Source: Shewanella sediminis HAW-EB3 (GTDB taxonomy: Bacteria; Pseudomonadota; Gammaproteobacteria; Enterobacterales; Shewanellaceae). From it: DNA of 64,000 bases. Below are positions 44,844 through 53,823 of this stretch, piece by piece. The notes beneath the pieces were generated by a model, which saw only the letters and a list, made by a program, of their open reading frames with translations, made no database searches and had not been told where the DNA came from. Position 1 is the stretch's first letter, and each line of letters begins with the position of its first letter. The DNA is taken from NCBI RefSeq assembly GCF_000018025.1, contig NC_009831.1:2666001-2730000 (forward strand), in the 5' to 3' direction. The translations under genes and the position numbers were made by a program.

Positions 44844-47177
44844 TTAATAAAAGCTGTAGCTAAAACCAACCCCGAAAGTACGTGGACGCGCCATCGAACG
44901 AGAATAGATGTCGTTAGCATAGGATGAAGAGGTGTAATAGGACTCGTCGGTTAAGTTGCGAACGAAGGCGGATACTTCCCATGCCCCGTCAGATTGAAGT
45001 AATGCAAAACGTAGATTTGCCACGGTATAACTCTCAAGGGTGTTCAGCTCAGGATCGTTAGTCAGGTAAGAGAAGGATGAGTCGCTATAAAACCCATCTA
45101 GTTGGCTTCTAAGTAGCCAATCGTCACCAATTTCAGCTTCATATGAAATAAGTGCTGACCATTGAAGCTCTGGCGAATTGGTCAGTTTCTGTCCTGCAAG
45201 GTCCATAGGTTCTAAGGTTTCCAAGTTGATCCCGGTTCCCTCTATCACTTCAGTATCAAGCCAGGTGCCTGAGACTCGCAGATCTAAGCCATCGAGTGGA
45301 TTCAATACCCATTCGATTTCGGCGCCGCGGATCTCACTCTCTTCCAGGTTTATGATGACACTCAAGGGACCAAAAAGGGGATCGACCAGGGTATCTTGTA
45401 CCTGCTTATCCTTATACCAGTAATTAAATACGGAGGCGTTTACCTTCATGGTGTTATTGAGTAGGACCGATTTGAAGCCTAGCTCGGCAGCATTAAGGAT
45501 CTCCTCATCATACGGCCCCCATTGTGAGGTCGATGATGCGTGGGCTCCCTGGTAACCACCTGATTTAAAACCATTACTGACTAAGCCATAGAGTAATACA
45601 TCCTGGTTAAGCTTGTAATTGATACCGACTTTTCCTGACAGGTTACTTACAGATAGCTCATCGCTGAATGTTTCTGTCATTCCGGTCTCCGGGTTTACCG
45701 TACCGCAATCGCCCGGTCCGGTGCCCAAAATTGGCGTTAACGCGCCTTCCACATCATAGGTACACGCATCGAGTAACTCACGCTCCTCAGCCGTGTAACG
45801 TGCACCGAGAATTAGCGTCCAATCCTCTGCAAAATCCCATTCGGTATGGCCATATAGCGCCGCTGTTTTGGTATTGATCTCATACCTTGTATCGACATAC
45901 TGAAGGTACATGTCGGGTGCTATCCATGTGAAATCAGAGTTACTCGCCTGAACAACATCGGAGAAAAAGCTCTCTTTGACTGAGTCTGAGGAGGCATAGG
46001 CGCCGACAATCCAAGAAAAGTCTTCACCATTATCCGCTGATAAGCGTAACTCCTGGCTAATGGCCTGAATATCGCTGTCGTTATACACATCTGTGCTGCG
46101 CAGATCGCTGCCATCCCAATCGTTGCCGTCTTTTCGATCAAACTCTTCATAAGCCGTGATTGAGGTGAGTGACAAATTATCATTCAATGCCCAATCGAGC
46201 GTGACCGATGCACCAAAACTATTGCTGTCACGCTTGGTTTCTATCGGTGATGTCCCTTCAAAATCCGATACTCCCCATGAGGCACTACTTGAATCATTGA
46301 GATTTATTTTGTCAATATCTGTGGGGACGGTACCGAAGCCTGGAACCAGAGGACGATAAGCAAATGCCTGAGGAACGGAATTCTCCGATTTGTCTCTGCC
46401 GCCGTGAACATTAAAGAGTAAACTGGCATCGGAAGAGAGGTCCCAGTTAACTAATAATCGGTATCCCAGCTGATCCTGCGCGCCATTATCTTCACCTGTT
46501 ACTGCATGGGTTTGCCAACCCTCCCCCTCATTGAGGGTAGCAAAGGAGAAGCGAGCACTCAGGTTATTGGTTAAACCGCCATTGATAAAACCGTCGGTCT
46601 TCACTCTCTGGTAACTGCCGTACTCCAGGTTCACGCCCAGTTCAAAATCCTGAGTCGGTTTGTTGCTGATAAAGTTAAACGCGCCCCCCGTGCTGTTTCT
46701 GCCGTACAGATCTCCTTGCGGCCCTTTTAAGATCTCCACACGTTGCACATCAAATTGCAGTCCACGGGTCATAATGGGGTAAGGCAGACTCACTTCATCC
46801 ACATAAATACCGACCGTCGAGTTTGCTGCGGTACTGTAGTCATCAAAGCCCACACCGCGAATAGTGTAGATTGGGACGCCAACCGCGGAGGTTTCAGAAT
46901 AAACCACCCCGGGGGTAAACTTGGTGATATCGATGGCGTTGTTGATGCCCAGATCTTTCATCTGCTGCGAGCTAAATGCCGCGATAGGCATACCGATGTC
47001 ATCGGCAGATTGGAGTCGCTTCTGCGCCGTTACCTCAATTCTTTCTATTAGCGAACTCTTGGATTTTTTAATCTCAGGCTGTTCGGTCGTGCCCGACTCA
47101 TCTTCATTCGCGTGTACCTGGCTTGACGCGATTGCCATCGTGATGGCGATGGCTACAGAACTTGGTTTCATTAACAT
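44844..47177 (-). CDS. TonB-dependent outer-membrane receptor
   Basis: 777 residues from the ATG at 47177; a start at 47222 would place 15 extra residues before the signal peptide. Signal peptide ends VHA. IERIEVTAQKRLQS opens the plug domain, ILKGPQGDLYGRNSTGGAFNF is the conserved plug motif, and the C-terminus ends GVGFSYSFY with a terminal aromatic, as in outer-membrane barrels. It takes up an unknown large or scarce substrate with TonB energy. No Fur box is seen upstream. The adjacent TetR gene probably controls it. Confidence 0.93.
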   Translation of the reverse strand: MLMKPSSVAIAITMAIASSQVHANEDESGTTEQPEIKKSKSSLIERIEVTAQKRLQSADDIGMPIAAFSSQQMKDLGINNAIDITKFTPGVVYSETSAVGVPIYTIRGVGFDDYSTAANSTVGIYVDEVSLPYPIMTRGLQFDVQRVEILKGPQGDLYGRNSTGGAFNFISNKPTQDFELGVNLEYGSYQRVKTDGFINGGLTNNLSARFSFATLNEGEGWQTHAVTGEDNGAQDQLGYRLLVNWDLSSDASLLFNVHGGRDKSENSVPQAFAYRPLVPGFGTVPTDIDKINLNDSSSASWGVSDFEGTSPIETKRDSNSFGASVTLDWALNDNLSLTSITAYEEFDRKDGNDWDGSDLRSTDVYNDSDIQAISQELRLSADNGEDFSWIVGAYASSDSVKESFFSDVVQASNSDFTWIAPDMYLQYVDTRYEINTKTAALYGHTEWDFAEDWTLILGARYTAEERELLDACTYDVEGALTPILGTGPGDCGTVNPETGMTETFSDELSVSNLSGKVGINYKLNQDVLLYGLVSNGFKSGGYQGAHASSTSQWGPYDEEILNAAELGFKSVLLNNTMKVNASVFNYWYKDKQVQDTLVDPLFGPLSVIINLEESEIRGAEIEWVLNPLDGLDLRVSGTWLDTEVIEGTGINLETLEPMDLAGQKLTNSPELQWSALISYEAEIGDDWLLRSQLDGFYSDSSFSYLTNDPELNTLESYTVANLRFALLQSDGAWEVSAFVRNLTDESYYTSSSYANDIYSRSMARPRTFGVGFSYSFY

Positions 47178-47356
47178 ATCAGCATTACCTATTTTTGTTA
47201 TTTGTGTGTGCTGCTTATACAACTTAGCCAGTACTGCGGGCGTGAGTATTTAGCACGTTTCGTCTTGTTTTTTGTACAACCTACAGATTAAAAAACCTTC
47301 GACTTTTAACCTTTAGTTGTCACTAAACTAGCAGTTTTGTGACATCGGTCAACATA

Positions 47357-47378
47357 AAACTCGAATTAATTCGTGTTT
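47357..47378. promoter_or_regulatory. Palindrome between the TetR gene and the receptor gene
   Basis: AAAC-T-CGAATTAATTCG-T-GTTT is a 22-base palindrome with a single mismatch pair. TGTCAC (47318-47323) and GTGACA (47339-47344) form another inverted repeat nearby. The first is 49 bases before the TetR start codon and about 180 from the receptor start, as expected for a shared operator. Confidence 0.55.
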
Positions 47379-47426
47379 AAATAATTTGTATCGACAAAAT
47401 ATGGTTGAAACACATAGAATAAAAAT

Positions 47427-48071
47427 ATGACAAAACCATCAGAAATAAATACGCGAAAAAAGCGTAAGAGCCTTCCTCAGAATCGAGGAAATGTAAGAAG
47501 AGAAAAGCTGATCCTTGCCGGCAAAAGTTTGCTCGAAGAGCGCTGTATCGAAGAGATTTCGCTGGCCAATGTCGCTAAACTTGCCGAGATCCCGCTGGCA
47601 TCCAGCTATCACTTCTTCCCCAATATCAATAGTCTGTGGGTGGAGATTGCGTCTGTATTTGGAACTGAGATCAGCCAAGTCATATTCAAGTCGTTCACAC
47701 TGGATGAAGATGATAATTGGCAAGCCATTATTCGGATCTGTATTCGGCGTGCGGCCGAGCTCTACCGTAATAACAGGTCGTATCAGCAATTGATCATCGG
47801 AGGTAAGACTCCCGCTTATATCAAATTAGCCGATAGACGAAATGATGAGGTCATAGGAAGGCTATTGATCGACGCCATAGAAGATCATTTTGTTATTCCG
47901 GACTTCCCGGACCAGGCACAGGTCTTTTTCCACGCCGTGGAAATTGCCGATCTGATGTTTATGTTGTCGGTTAATAAACACGATGAGATAACCGATACGA
48001 TGGAAGAGGAAGCGAAAAGAGCCAGTATCGCCTACCTCAAATGTTATCTGGGAGAGTTTTTACATCAGTAG
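47427..48071 (+). CDS. TetR-family transcriptional regulator
   Basis: 214 residues. A basic N-terminus (TRKKRKSLPQNRGNVRREKLI) leads into the TetR helix-turn-helix (EEISLANVAKLAEIPLASSYHFFPNINSLW). The C-terminal ligand domain is helical (YRNNRSYQQLIIGGKTPAYIKLADRR). It is divergent from the TonB-dependent receptor with a 249-bp gap containing a palindrome, so it probably represses the receptor operon and itself until a substrate binds. Confidence 0.9.
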   Translation: MTKPSEINTRKKRKSLPQNRGNVRREKLILAGKSLLEERCIEEISLANVAKLAEIPLASSYHFFPNINSLWVEIASVFGTEISQVIFKSFTLDEDDNWQAIIRICIRRAAELYRNNRSYQQLIIGGKTPAYIKLADRRNDEVIGRLLIDAIEDHFVIPDFPDQAQVFFHAVEIADLMFMLSVNKHDEITDTMEEEAKRASIAYLKCYLGEFLHQ

Positions 48072-48103
48072 CAGCGTGCTTCACCTACAAAGATGTGGCT
48101 CTC

Positions 48104-48199
48104 TGTAGGAGCTCGCTTTAGCCGCGAAGCTTTGTGTAAATGGTGGACCATTCCCGGCTAAAGCCGGTCCTACATTTAGTGCGCTTTAGCCGCGAAGGT
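48104..48199. repeat. REPIN-like repeat cluster
   Basis: A forward REP (TGTAGGAGCT...CCGCGAAGC, 48104-48130), an inverted REP (ATTCCCGGCT...GTCCTACA, ending 48174) and a truncated third REP (48181-48199). Confidence 0.85.
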
Positions 48200-48212
48200 G
48201 AGATTAGAAATC

Positions 48213-48929
48213 CTAAAACGGACTCGGAGAGATAATATTCATCCGCTCTCCCGTTATTGGGTGGTCAAAGCTAAGTTCGCTGGCATGTAACAATAGCCTC
48301 GAAGAGGTAAAGAACGCCTCATCGGTGGCATAGAGATCACAGCCCAAAATGGGGTGTTTTATCTGTTGACTATGAAGCCTTAACTGATGAGTCCGACCAC
48401 TTACAGGCTCAAATTCGACCCGGGTAACCGCCCTATCTCCGGCTTTTTTATGCTCCTGGAAAAAAGCGTTGTTATGAGTCTGAACGAAACGTTCGAGTAC
48501 CTTAAACTTTGAGACCGCCGGCTTACCAGTTTGCTGGCAGACTTTCATCAGAGGAAAGTTCTCTGTATCTTTTGCGATAGCAAAATCAATCAGGCCCTCA
48601 TCCATCTTCAGATGTCCATGTAATAGTGCCGTATAGCGCTTCGACACGGTTCTTTCACTAAACTGCTTGCAGAGTTGAGCGTTTACCTGCTTATTCATCG
48701 CAACTAACATGATGCCGGACGTACCAAAGTCCAATCTATGGATCATGGTACAGCTCGGAAAGTCCTGAACAAGACGAAAGTGTACCGAATCCTTATTATC
48801 CGGATGCTTTCCCGATAAGCTCAATAAGCCACTGGGTTTGTTGATTAAAATCAATGCTTCATCCTGATACAAGATCTCAATCTCATCATGACATACAGGA
48901 ACGATAAATGGGTCGGCTTGGGGCTGCAT
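48213..48929 (-). CDS. RluA-family pseudouridine synthase
   Basis: 238 residues. The catalytic Asp is D67 in HRLDFGTSGIML. INKPSGLLSLSG and VEFEPVSGRTHQLRLH are the other conserved segments, and ILGCDLYAT follows. It converts uridine to pseudouridine in rRNA or tRNA. No S4 domain is present, as in RluA itself. The target base cannot be fixed from sequence, but the size fits RluA. It is flanked by REP repeats on its 3' side. Confidence 0.88.
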   Translation of the reverse strand: MQPQADPFIVPVCHDEIEILYQDEALILINKPSGLLSLSGKHPDNKDSVHFRLVQDFPSCTMIHRLDFGTSGIMLVAMNKQVNAQLCKQFSERTVSKRYTALLHGHLKMDEGLIDFAIAKDTENFPLMKVCQQTGKPAVSKFKVLERFVQTHNNAFFQEHKKAGDRAVTRVEFEPVSGRTHQLRLHSQQIKHPILGCDLYATDEAFFTSSRLLLHASELSFDHPITGERMNIISPSPF

Positions 48930-49164
48930 AGCTCACCTAATAAGGAGTTAGGGATGCAGATGATACAGAAAAAATGGACACGCCTGAAGGGCTGATGTGC
49001 TTCGAACCGTCCGCATAACCACAAAGCGGGAGATTTCGCTGAATGTAAGCTGAACAAATAGTTAAAAAGGGCGTATCGCACACAAATGGTTAGTAAAAAG
49101 TAACTAACGTGATAACAAATAGTGTTAACATGGCGCCATTAACGTTACCCATTATTAGAGTACG

Positions 49165-49548
49165 ATGTTTCTACGATCTTTTTTCGCATTTATCTTGATA
49201 GCATCATTAAGTGCATGTCATTCCGAAGACTATGTGGTCAATACCGATCTGATACGTGACGGTATCACAATAGGTCCTACTCAAGTGACAATTGGAGCAG
49301 ACCACCCTGTAGAGTTTCCGATAGAACTCGAGAGTGTCAATATCTTGCGTTTAAGTCTCTCTGATAATCTGGGGCAAATTGATCTGACAGCACAGCTTAT
49401 TTATCGAAAGGGGGATTTCCTCAACATTGAGACTCTTCCAGGTTTTACACTATTACCCGATGGACAAGAAGCGTCATTAGAATTTCAGATAGATAACGAC
49501 GCACCTTTGTATCAATGGACGGTATCGGTTACCAAAGAAGAGCACTAG
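49165..49548 (+). CDS. Small lipoprotein of unknown function
   Basis: 127 residues. Signal peptide with lipobox SLSAC (C18). The rest (EDYVVNTDLIRDGITIGPTQ..., VEFPIELESVNILRLSLSDN, LYQWTVSVTKEE) suggests an immunoglobulin-like beta sandwich. No catalytic motif. It stands alone and ends in a strong terminator. Family not recognised. Confidence 0.72.
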   Translation: MFLRSFFAFILIASLSACHSEDYVVNTDLIRDGITIGPTQVTIGADHPVEFPIELESVNILRLSLSDNLGQIDLTAQLIYRKGDFLNIETLPGFTLLPDGQEASLEFQIDNDAPLYQWTVSVTKEEH

Positions 49549-49572
49549 TTAAAATAATCACAACAAATTTCA

Positions 49573-49599
49573 AAAACGCAGCCAAATTGGCTGCGTTTT
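49573..49599. terminator. Bidirectional terminator
   Basis: AAAACGCAGCCAA (49573-49585), single-base loop, TTGGCTGCGTTTT (49587-49599), with T tracts on both strands. It serves the lipoprotein and the convergent hemoglobin gene. Confidence 0.9.
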
Positions 49600-49660
49600 G
49601 CTTTAATAATCATAGATTAATAGGTGCATAGGGCATAGATGAATACACTGAAAATCTATC

Positions 49661-50023
49661 TTAAACGCCGATGATCTCTTCCTTAATAGAATAAGCAATC
49701 ATCAACATCTCTTGCTTTTCTCGCTCTCCAACACCATTTTTATCCAACGCCACTATGATGTCGTCCAGTACAGCCATATATTCACGTTCATTAATGTTCA
49801 TCGCTCTATGTGCATCCAGCATATTCTTGCCGGTGTAATCTTGCGGCCCTCCGGTACCCGAACAGAGAAACTCGGTGACAACCTTAATGACTCTATCTCT
49901 ATCTGAATCTTTGTATCGGCTGGCAATTGTTGGGTTAGCTGCGTGGGTATCGAAAATATCGGCAGCAATAAGCGCAATCTTTCCCTCTCCACCTAAGCGC
50001 TCATACAAACTTGTATCACTCAT
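49661..50023 (-). CDS. Group I truncated hemoglobin
   Basis: 120 residues, standard length. The opening [20 protein letters not shown], proximal His H72 in LDAHRAMNI and the [10 protein letters not shown] segment identify a TrHbN. The usual FY pair at the B helix appears to be IF (F24), so the distal Tyr may be missing, which would alter oxygen binding; this alignment was done by eye. It probably binds O2 or NO in the cytoplasm. Its upstream region is duplicated beyond the patatin gene. Confidence 0.9.
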   Translation of the reverse strand: MSDTSLYERLGGEGKIALIAADIFDTHAANPTIASRYKDSDRDRVIKVVTEFLCSGTGGPQDYTGKNMLDAHRAMNINEREYMAVLDDIIVALDKNGVGEREKQEMLMIAYSIKEEIIGV

Positions 50024-50039
50024 CGTAAAACTCCTACCT

Positions 50040-50071
50040 GAAACTAATTAACACATCTAAGCATAGTAAAA
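50040..50071. repeat. Direct repeat, left copy, flanking the patatin gene
   Basis: A 32-base segment starting GAAACTAATTAACACATC and ending GCATAGTAAAA. It matches 51706-51737 at 30 of 32 positions in the same orientation. Confidence 0.8.
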
Positions 50072-50269
50072 AGCTTCTTTTATGGAGCTTAAATGCGTAT
50101 CAATTTCACCTAACTTGAAGCGTAAAATTGTAAGAATTTACGTAATAAGTTTTTTCTATTTAGAGTCAATAGCTTATTGAAGACCATCGGTGATGTGAAC
50201 AAGAATTTGAAGGTAGAAATATCCAATTTCAAAATTTATGGAGCCAGTAATAACTGGTAAGCCCCTTCG

Positions 50270-51502
50270 TTAAGGTTTTTCTGATATTTTAAGGAACTTA
50301 AGTTCTTTAGAGTCGATACCTGGCGGTTTAGCTTTCCACAAGTTTCCTAATTGAAACTTTGTATAACCGTAATCGAACAGTGCTTGCATATATTCTTTTT
50401 CAAATGAGTCACTGCTAAGGTCTTCACGCTCAAAATCATTATCAATGTAGGCCATGTTGAAATTCATATTTGCTTCGTGAGCCTTGTTGTACAAGCGCAT
50501 TACATCACCACGTCCTTGATATTTCAGTAATGTGGATATGGATCTGCCTGTGATGCTTAGTAGCTTTAGTTCCGTCTGTTTATAGCTAGCCTTAAATTCA
50601 CCATTACGTATGACGAATAAATTGCGATCTCTTTCGGGGTAAGTTAACAGCGCTGGCGTTATAGATATTTCATCTGGAAGTAAAAAAACTTGTCGCACAA
50701 CACCACCGTCAACATGAATTTCTTGATATTGCTCCCCTTCATACTCAACATTCACAGGCACCGCAGGAAACATACCAGGAATAGACGCAGACGCTAACAC
50801 AATATCTTCAAACAGCTTCTCTGCTTCAGGGGTTCCCTGTGACGCAATATATCCCATATCCCAAATAGCCATGCGCTGAACATCGAGATTAGTTGTACCT
50901 ATTAGTAGAATGCGTCCCTGTCCATATGCCTCAGCAGTTCGTGAGAGTAATTCTGGATTAATGGTGTCACGTACCTTGGATTCAAATTGGCTGGTATCGA
51001 ATAAAGATAGGCTTGTGATCGCAGCGAGAAAGCCTTTTTTAACATATAAATCTTTAGCATCGGTTGAAGTATAAAAGCTGGTTAATTGGTCATCATAGTC
51101 TGTTCCTAAAAAAGCAAAAACAGATATAATCGCGCCAGTGCTGATACCTGTTACGGCTAAAAATTCAGGTCGTGATCCTGAATCACTCCAAGCCTTGAGA
51201 ATACCAGCACCAAAGGCACCATTTTCTCCACCACCAGATAGAGTCAACATATTGGCTTCTTTAAAACTACCATCCTCATTCAACAAGAGCCCTGCAGCGT
51301 CCTGCCTTGCAAGTACGGTCTCACCATAAGTGCCAATAACATAGTCATTAACATCGCCCCAAGCTCTAATTTCAGGTATCCCCATAGGTTCAACTTTATT
51401 TACAAGGTGTTCAGGAACTGGGGTGTAGTCAGGTACTGTTGAGCAGCCGGAAATGAAAAGCAGAGACAACAAGAAAAACAAGTACTGCTTATTCAGTTGC
51501 AT
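50270..51502 (-). CDS. Patatin-like phospholipase, lipoprotein
   Basis: 410 residues. Lipobox ISGC (C20). The oxyanion loop SGGGENGAFGAG (89-100), nucleophile S121 in GISTG and catalytic Asp in HVDGG (D265) give a complete Ser-Asp dyad. It should cleave acyl chains from lipids, acting in the envelope. The gene and its flanks are bracketed by 32-base direct repeats, a sign of insertion or duplication. Confidence 0.9.
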   Translation of the reverse strand: MQLNKQYLFFLLSLLFISGCSTVPDYTPVPEHLVNKVEPMGIPEIRAWGDVNDYVIGTYGETVLARQDAAGLLLNEDGSFKEANMLTLSGGGENGAFGAGILKAWSDSGSRPEFLAVTGISTGAIISVFAFLGTDYDDQLTSFYTSTDAKDLYVKKGFLAAITSLSLFDTSQFESKVRDTINPELLSRTAEAYGQGRILLIGTTNLDVQRMAIWDMGYIASQGTPEAEKLFEDIVLASASIPGMFPAVPVNVEYEGEQYQEIHVDGGVVRQVFLLPDEISITPALLTYPERDRNLFVIRNGEFKASYKQTELKLLSITGRSISTLLKYQGRGDVMRLYNKAHEANMNFNMAYIDNDFEREDLSSDSFEKEYMQALFDYGYTKFQLGNLWKAKPPGIDSKELKFLKISEKP

Positions 51503-51705
51503 AACCTAATCCTTTTATTAATTGAAAACAACCTATGTCATTTCCATTATCGCAGAATGTTAAAGCAATATTAGTCAATAACTTACTTGAGGTGGACGCA
51601 CTCTACTTGCAGCTATATCTCTAGGGTATAAACAAATAGATTCTTTAAAAAAGTTGGTCAGCATACGGTGTGGTTTGAACTAATCAACTCCAATAAAATC
51701 AACTA

Positions 51706-51737
51706 GAAACCAATTAACAGATCTAAGCATAGTAAAA
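51706..51737. repeat. Direct repeat, right copy, flanking the patatin gene
   Basis: GAAACCAATTAACAGATC...GCATAGTAAAA, with two mismatches to 50040-50071. The distance between equivalent bases is 1666. Confidence 0.8.
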
Positions 51738-51897
51738 GACATGCACTTAGTATGACTATCTTACAAAAAATAATCACACTAATAGCGCTTACAAGAGTAA
51801 GCACAAAGAATCGATTTAATAGGTTAAACTAGCTTCAATATCCGATTCGATCACGTCAACGAATGGGGTACCAATTAAGCATGTTTTATCCTATCTA

Positions 51898-52001
51898 GAT
51901 TCCGGCCAAAGGCATGCCGGAATGACAAAGGTTAGTTCGATTCGCGGCTAAAGCCAGCTCCTACAAATCGTCATTCTTCGCGGCTAAAGCCGGCTCCTAC
52001 A
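51898..52001. repeat. ATTCCGGC inverted repeat plus two REPs
   Basis: GATTCCGGC/GCCGGAAT pair (51898-51923), then two 25-base REPs starting TTCGCGGCTAAAGCC and ending GCTCCTACA at 51941-51965 and 51977-52001, both in the inverse orientation to those at 40465. Confidence 0.85.
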
Positions 52002-52273
52002 ACTCGCTATACCTTCTACTGCTGCTTCTGCTTACTAATCCTCCATTCACCCTTTATTCAATGATTATGCAAAATAAAAAATATAACCCCGAGAATTTTC
52101 TAACCAAAATGCATATTTTAGAATAAAAATTCACGCTAGTGGTGTAAATTCTCAGTAAAAAACACCATAAACGACAAATTTGAAGAATGTCAGAGCCGAA
52201 CCCTTAGATCAGGAAAAAACTGCAACTTCCAACTAGACTTAAATGGTTGATCTTGGAGGTTGAAGCTAAACTC

Positions 52274-53542
52274 ATGTTGAAAACACCACAAAAATTACAA
52301 CAAATGGTCGATGCCATCCATGCAAGTATTGCCGTGGTTGAACGACATGAGCATGAATTTATCATTCTTGCCTGTAATGAACGCTTTAAAAATATGCTTG
52401 GAGAAAATCCTAACCTCACTCCTTATTGTTCGCTTAACAGCATTCTGGCTACCTCGATGGCCAATACTCTGTTGAGGTTTCTTCCCGAGGTATTTGATAC
52501 CGATGAACCAATAGAGTTAGAGCAGGCATTCGAGAAAGGTCAAAAGTCGAAGTGGTGGCGTCTGTTCTTGAAACCTATGGCACAACCCCATGGTCATCAA
52601 AAGCGAGTGATGATAACGGGGATAAATATGGATGATAAAGTCGCCCTCGAAACTGAAATTAATAAGACTGGAGCCAGATACAGCTCTGTGGTTAAGGGAG
52701 CCTTCGATGCCATCATCACCATGGACAGATACCAGACAATTAACTATTTTAATCGGGCGGCAGAGCTAATCTTTGAATATAGCGCAGAAGAGATTATTGG
52801 CAAACCAATCACTAGCCTGATGCCTGTTCGCCACAGAGAGCACCATTCGGAATATGTAGAAGAGTTTAACAATGAAATAGTCTCTTCTCGTGATATGGGA
52901 GAGAGGATACAGATATATGGCCTAAAAAAAAGTGGCGTAGAGTTTGCTGCAGAAATAAGCATCTCTAAGATACTTGTCGAGGGAGAGACGGAATTTACCG
53001 CGATCATCAGAGATGTTTCGCAGCGAACACAGCTACTCGATGAACTGAAATTCAAGCTTAATACCGACTATCTGACAGGGCTTAGAAACCGTAACTATCT
53101 CGATCATAAACTAATCAGCATGTCGAACCGCTTTAAGCGTTATGGATTTAGGTTTTCCCTGTTGATGATCGACTTAGACCATTTCAAACAGATCAATGAT
53201 ACCTATGGCCATATGGTTGGCGATCAGATCCTGAAATGCTTTGCCGATGCAGCCACCGCACTGCTACGCGAGGGAGATAAAATTGCACGATTCGGCGGAG
53301 AGGAATTTGCAGTCATTCTACCCGGAACCGAGCTATATGCGGCTAAACTGACTGCCACACGGTTATGCAAACACATTAGTGAACAAGCGTTTATCGGGCC
53401 AGATGAGAAAGTCATTCCATTTACTGTCAGTATCGGTGTCGTAGAATTTGAACCTGAAGACGATGTAAAAAGTATAATGAACCGTGCCGATGAAGCCCTA
53501 TACAAGGCCAAAGTCGGCGGCAGGAATCGTATATCCGATTGA
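52274..53542 (+). CDS. PAS-GGDEF diguanylate cyclase
   Basis: 422 residues from the ATG at 52274. GGAGG lies 14 bases upstream, so a nearby TTG is possible. An N-terminal PAS-like region (about 10-125) and a second PAS (about 135-255, FDAIITMDRYQTINYFNRAAE) precede a GGDEF domain with active RFGGEEF. The inhibitory site REGD lies five residues earlier, so product feedback should work. No membrane segment, hence a cytosolic enzyme making c-di-GMP. Confidence 0.9.
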   Translation: MLKTPQKLQQMVDAIHASIAVVERHEHEFIILACNERFKNMLGENPNLTPYCSLNSILATSMANTLLRFLPEVFDTDEPIELEQAFEKGQKSKWWRLFLKPMAQPHGHQKRVMITGINMDDKVALETEINKTGARYSSVVKGAFDAIITMDRYQTINYFNRAAELIFEYSAEEIIGKPITSLMPVRHREHHSEYVEEFNNEIVSSRDMGERIQIYGLKKSGVEFAAEISISKILVEGETEFTAIIRDVSQRTQLLDELKFKLNTDYLTGLRNRNYLDHKLISMSNRFKRYGFRFSLLMIDLDHFKQINDTYGHMVGDQILKCFADAATALLREGDKIARFGGEEFAVILPGTELYAAKLTATRLCKHISEQAFIGPDEKVIPFTVSIGVVEFEPEDDVKSIMNRADEALYKAKVGGRNRISD

Positions 53543-53604
53543 GTATGGTTTTAAGTATAGGGACAGCAGATAAATACCCTATTTTTCCATTTAATACGAA
53601 AGCA

Positions 53605-53811
53605 TTCGCGGCTAAAGCCGGCTCCTACATTTGATCTCCAACAAGTCATCGGCCTGAACTCATTCTTTGCAAAGAGTAGAATCCAGATATAGTTTCTGAC
53701 AGGCAGAAAGATAGATTCCGGCCTGCGTCGGAAAGACGAAGATTATTCGTATCGCGGCTGAAGCCAGCTCCTACAATGTTAGATTCTTCGCGGCTAAAGC
53801 ACGCTCCTACA
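53605..53811. repeat. REP cluster next to the helicase stop
   Basis: REPs at 53605-53629, 53752-53775 and 53787-53811 (TCGCGGCT...CTCCTACA type) with a degenerate GATTCCGGCC element at 53714-53738. The last REP ends 13 bases before the helD stop codon. Confidence 0.85.
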
Positions 53812-53823
53812 GTTAATCTAAAC

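Larger units (their letters stand above)
51503..52273. other. Intergenic region with repeats
   Basis: 771 bases without a gene. It holds the right copy of the direct repeat, an ATTCCGGC-type inverted repeat (51898-51923) and two REPs (51941-52001). The first 200 bases are AT-rich and may carry the promoter of the patatin gene. Confidence 0.5.
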
